Positions 63,901 to 64,000 of a stretch of DNA of 64,000 bases are shown here, in pieces. Position numbers and translations under genes: made by a program. The notes beneath the pieces are model-generated. The model was not told the origin of the DNA. It searched no databases and saw only the letters and a program-made list of their open reading frames with translations. Source of the stretch: Brevibacterium sp. 239c (GTDB lineage: Bacteria > Actinomycetota > Actinomycetes > Actinomycetales > Brevibacteriaceae); NCBI RefSeq assembly GCF_900169365.1, contig NZ_FXZH01000008.1, forward strand, positions 1 through 64,000. Direction: 5' to 3'. How positions within the stretch are numbered: position 1 is the stretch's first letter; each line of letters starts with the position of its first letter.

Positions 63901-64000
63901 AGAGTACGAGCCCGCAATGCTCGCGGCCCAGCCCACCGATGCTTTCCGCACCGAGGTGAACAAGCAGGTCAAGACGCTCATCGACAGTTGCGCCAAAAAG
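60980..64000 (+). CDS. Large multi-pass membrane protein with low-complexity N-terminus (partial)
   Basis: The frame from ATG 60980 stays open to the window edge, 1007 codons, so the C-terminus is outside. Residues 1-75 are acidic Ser/Glu/Ala-rich; about 80-210 hold Gly/Pro/Gln/Tyr repeats of the GSQPGGYFGSHPSGYPG kind; then comes a block of about eight to nine membrane helices (about 220-640), a second Pro/Gly/Ser/Thr-rich segment (about 670-775), another helix (VGVISGAAVLAIVAALIVV, about 783-801) and an extracytoplasmic part beginning AAVEKYFSELSDGDAEGALKM, as in NTF2-like/TcaA-type domains. Function unknown; cell envelope role likely. ATGAAGGACC lies upstream. Confidence 0.8.
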   Translation, partial: MSDSSHDAKDNGAADESSSAAAEEPKSTETSPVPKKPEESPSAEPDSDASSAESETVADSEAATGSENDDPDSTARFAPGWNQDNQQQSHLYGSGPQSGSPRPELGTPHPNQGSPASGQGTPYPAYGSPHGQQYPDPSSYYSQPGSQPNGYPGSQPGGYFGSHPSGYPGRQPGGHMGSQPDGHLGGQPQGVPYPQPPQQPQYPQPQMSPSAAKYLSAFGQGSTWRSALIPAGLALLVGIIVSIIVAALLTSMGDFTDLAEETGFNTDGISYALPFVLLAMSLFGSGVFRFNVQAGDMGQATGSFFASGAPLLITIIVIGVLWWFTKRSELKSPSPNRGITWIRIGITTLAMALVLLLLEVIFAARFSITESGGVIDLEFSAVTVRSFFLPLLAVLSTSICARIAGHFKGSEAIGAPFLRWLVPPILVTWTHLIVTTLALSVVAIFIIPLSFDMPWQTIPALFINVGLILTMLVHLGGVSATSQGDMMGYDSGGFSESLTIFSREAPGQLWIGLLAVVAAILAATLVATVTRRPYWTVTGEDKQQWTTAWKIPLAFCAIWGLVSVLAVPLRIHFEGSAEAASMFDSFGTARAGVSPLAWSFLIFAVWGAVIEVLSRTLGPRLVLTIPTVAKFFAGRAVHPHWGQALRMSEPRHPLIHPDAVAGRGAGVGMTAAGAGAAGAAAAFGSQPGSFTSGTGPTSVPGSALTTGSAPTPGADSSGYSNVPQSGSPTPTHAGPGAYPSADATYPMSTPPSGAYSTAGSPPPPGPAPAKPFDKKKATLVGVISGAAVLAIVAALIVVTQINGNTFSPEAAVEKYFSELSDGDAEGALKMADVDVPTEQRQLLTNDVLGAAKALPKDVTVEDADVNGNSATVTATYDVGGSKGTTSFSLHKAGKKALFFDDWRLQVPELFYLSVETPGLDKVKINGIDIETNESALSLPAFPGMYTIGLSEETDLVSADEIEARAFFAEEGDMEEYEPAMLAAQPTDAFRTEVNKQVKTLIDSCAKK

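Overview
The window looks like chromosomal DNA of a high-GC actinobacterium. The partial 16S rRNA, the SigK/RskA module, the leaderless-type starts and the overall gene content suggest Brevibacterium or a close relative; this genus call is inference, not a database match.

Layout. 1-1.27 kb: 5' end of a 16S rRNA gene (minus strand) with its leader and promoter, then a spacer with three short tandem repeats. 1.27-13 kb: housekeeping and stress genes: RecQ helicase, three separate OsmC-family peroxide-defence proteins, a dead CPBP protease gene, a kynureninase with a divergent Lrp regulator, an MFS exporter, a truncated cysteine hydrolase, a PPK2 kinase and a TRIC-type channel. 11.4-15.6 kb: a SigK module with a membrane-anchored molybdopterin oxidoreductase, a fasciclin lipoprotein, SigK and anti-SigK RskA. 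The two target genes each carry a CCATCC-N15-(C/G)CGAAT promoter. 15.7-26.4 kb: two LuxR-type two-component systems, three ABC-2 type exporters and a GNAT acetyltransferase. 26.6-36.7 kb: an AlaT-like aminotransferase, then a GAF-PucR regulator gene split by a 2.6-kb IS481-family element that carries two passenger genes, then an operon for mevalonate catabolism (class II HMG-CoA reductase, HMG-CoA lyase, TctA-like transporter). 36.9-41 kb: TauE/SafE exporter, Rrf2 regulator, LysR regulator and an Orn/Lys/Arg-type decarboxylase. 41.2-43 kb: a sigma-factor-like protein fused to a membrane anchor and a Pro/Ser/Glu-rich tail.

43-47.7 kb is a mobile-element graveyard: two IS1380 pieces sharing a 303-bp direct repeat, a defective IS3 element, other transposase fragments, and between them an AT-richer pair of small genes that looks like a secreted bacteriocin and its membrane immunity protein. 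47.8-59.7 kb is a catabolic island for proline betaine (stachydrine) or hydroxyproline betaine: MHS transporter, GntR regulator, N-methylproline demethylase-like enzyme, proline racemase/hydroxyproline epimerase, Rieske oxygenase with its reductase, LysR regulator, ornithine cyclodeaminase-family reductase and APC permease. 59.8-64 kb holds two divergent membrane proteins with low-complexity N-termini; the second runs off the window.

Across the whole window the 11-mer CGCCGAGGYGG occurs at least 29 times on both strands, far above chance. It is missing from 39.1-49.4 kb, which contains the sigma-like gene and the mobile island.
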